From: Peptococcaceae bacterium
Lineage (GTDB): Bacteria; Bacillota; Desulfotomaculia; Desulfotomaculales; Pelotomaculaceae
Assembly (NCBI GenBank): GCA_012518875.1
Contig: JAAYRI010000025.1
Span: 1 to 61,973, forward strand
Direction of reading: 5' to 3'
DNA: 61,973 bases
How positions within the stretch are numbered: the stretch's first letter is position 1; each line of letters begins with the position of its first letter. The notes below the pieces were generated by a model. The model was not told the DNA's origin and made no database searches. It saw only the letters and a program-made list of their open reading frames with translations. Below are positions 61,928 to 61,973 of this stretch, in pieces. Made by a program: the position numbers and the translations under genes.

Positions 61928-61973
61928 ATAGCCGTTTGCCTCTTTTCCTTTTATTATTTAAATGAAGGCCCCT

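Noticed and set aside
1-61973. CRISPR arrays, prophage, transposase or integrase genes
   Set aside because: No spaced direct repeats, and no recombinase/transposase or phage structural ORFs recognised; the single holin-family hit (58168-58479) is a YvlD-like chromosomal membrane protein.

Overview
Chromosomal window from a low-to-mid GC, probably spore-forming anaerobic Firmicute (Peptococcaceae-like by gene content; taxon is inference). It is mostly single-copy metabolic and housekeeping genes, with no CRISPR array, prophage or IS element recognised. Main blocks: Fur-family regulator/znuA/znuC; pfkA; UPF0182; deoC-ddl; tRNA-Trp; EF-G paralog; SpoVB/MurJ-like flippase; surE; folE; fdhD; a complete hdrCBA-flxDCBA electron-bifurcation cluster; dinG; trxB; adk; dnaC/dnaD-like pair; pckA; gap; metV-metF; a tRNA group; an accessory-looking 42-55 kb block; ACT/UPF0210 pair; and hydE-X-hydG. 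Strongest observations: (1) flxD/mvhD is split in the ORF track by an in-frame UGA at the conserved Cys of GCHPGDCHY, so it is very likely a selenoprotein, with the real stop overlapping the next start as ATGA; (2) the 42-55 kb block combines a 1588-aa fused P-type ATPase (catalytically dead first half plus intact second half), a second HMA_2-type P-type ATPase, DUF5132-like membrane anchors, proteins with repeated '(E/D)S(I/V)KK(E/D)(I/V)LAEL' helices, and tandem DUF421 genes, and is the best candidate for an undescribed membrane/ion system; (3) HydG has a displaced C-terminal cluster cysteine, and FdhD lacks its CxxC motif.
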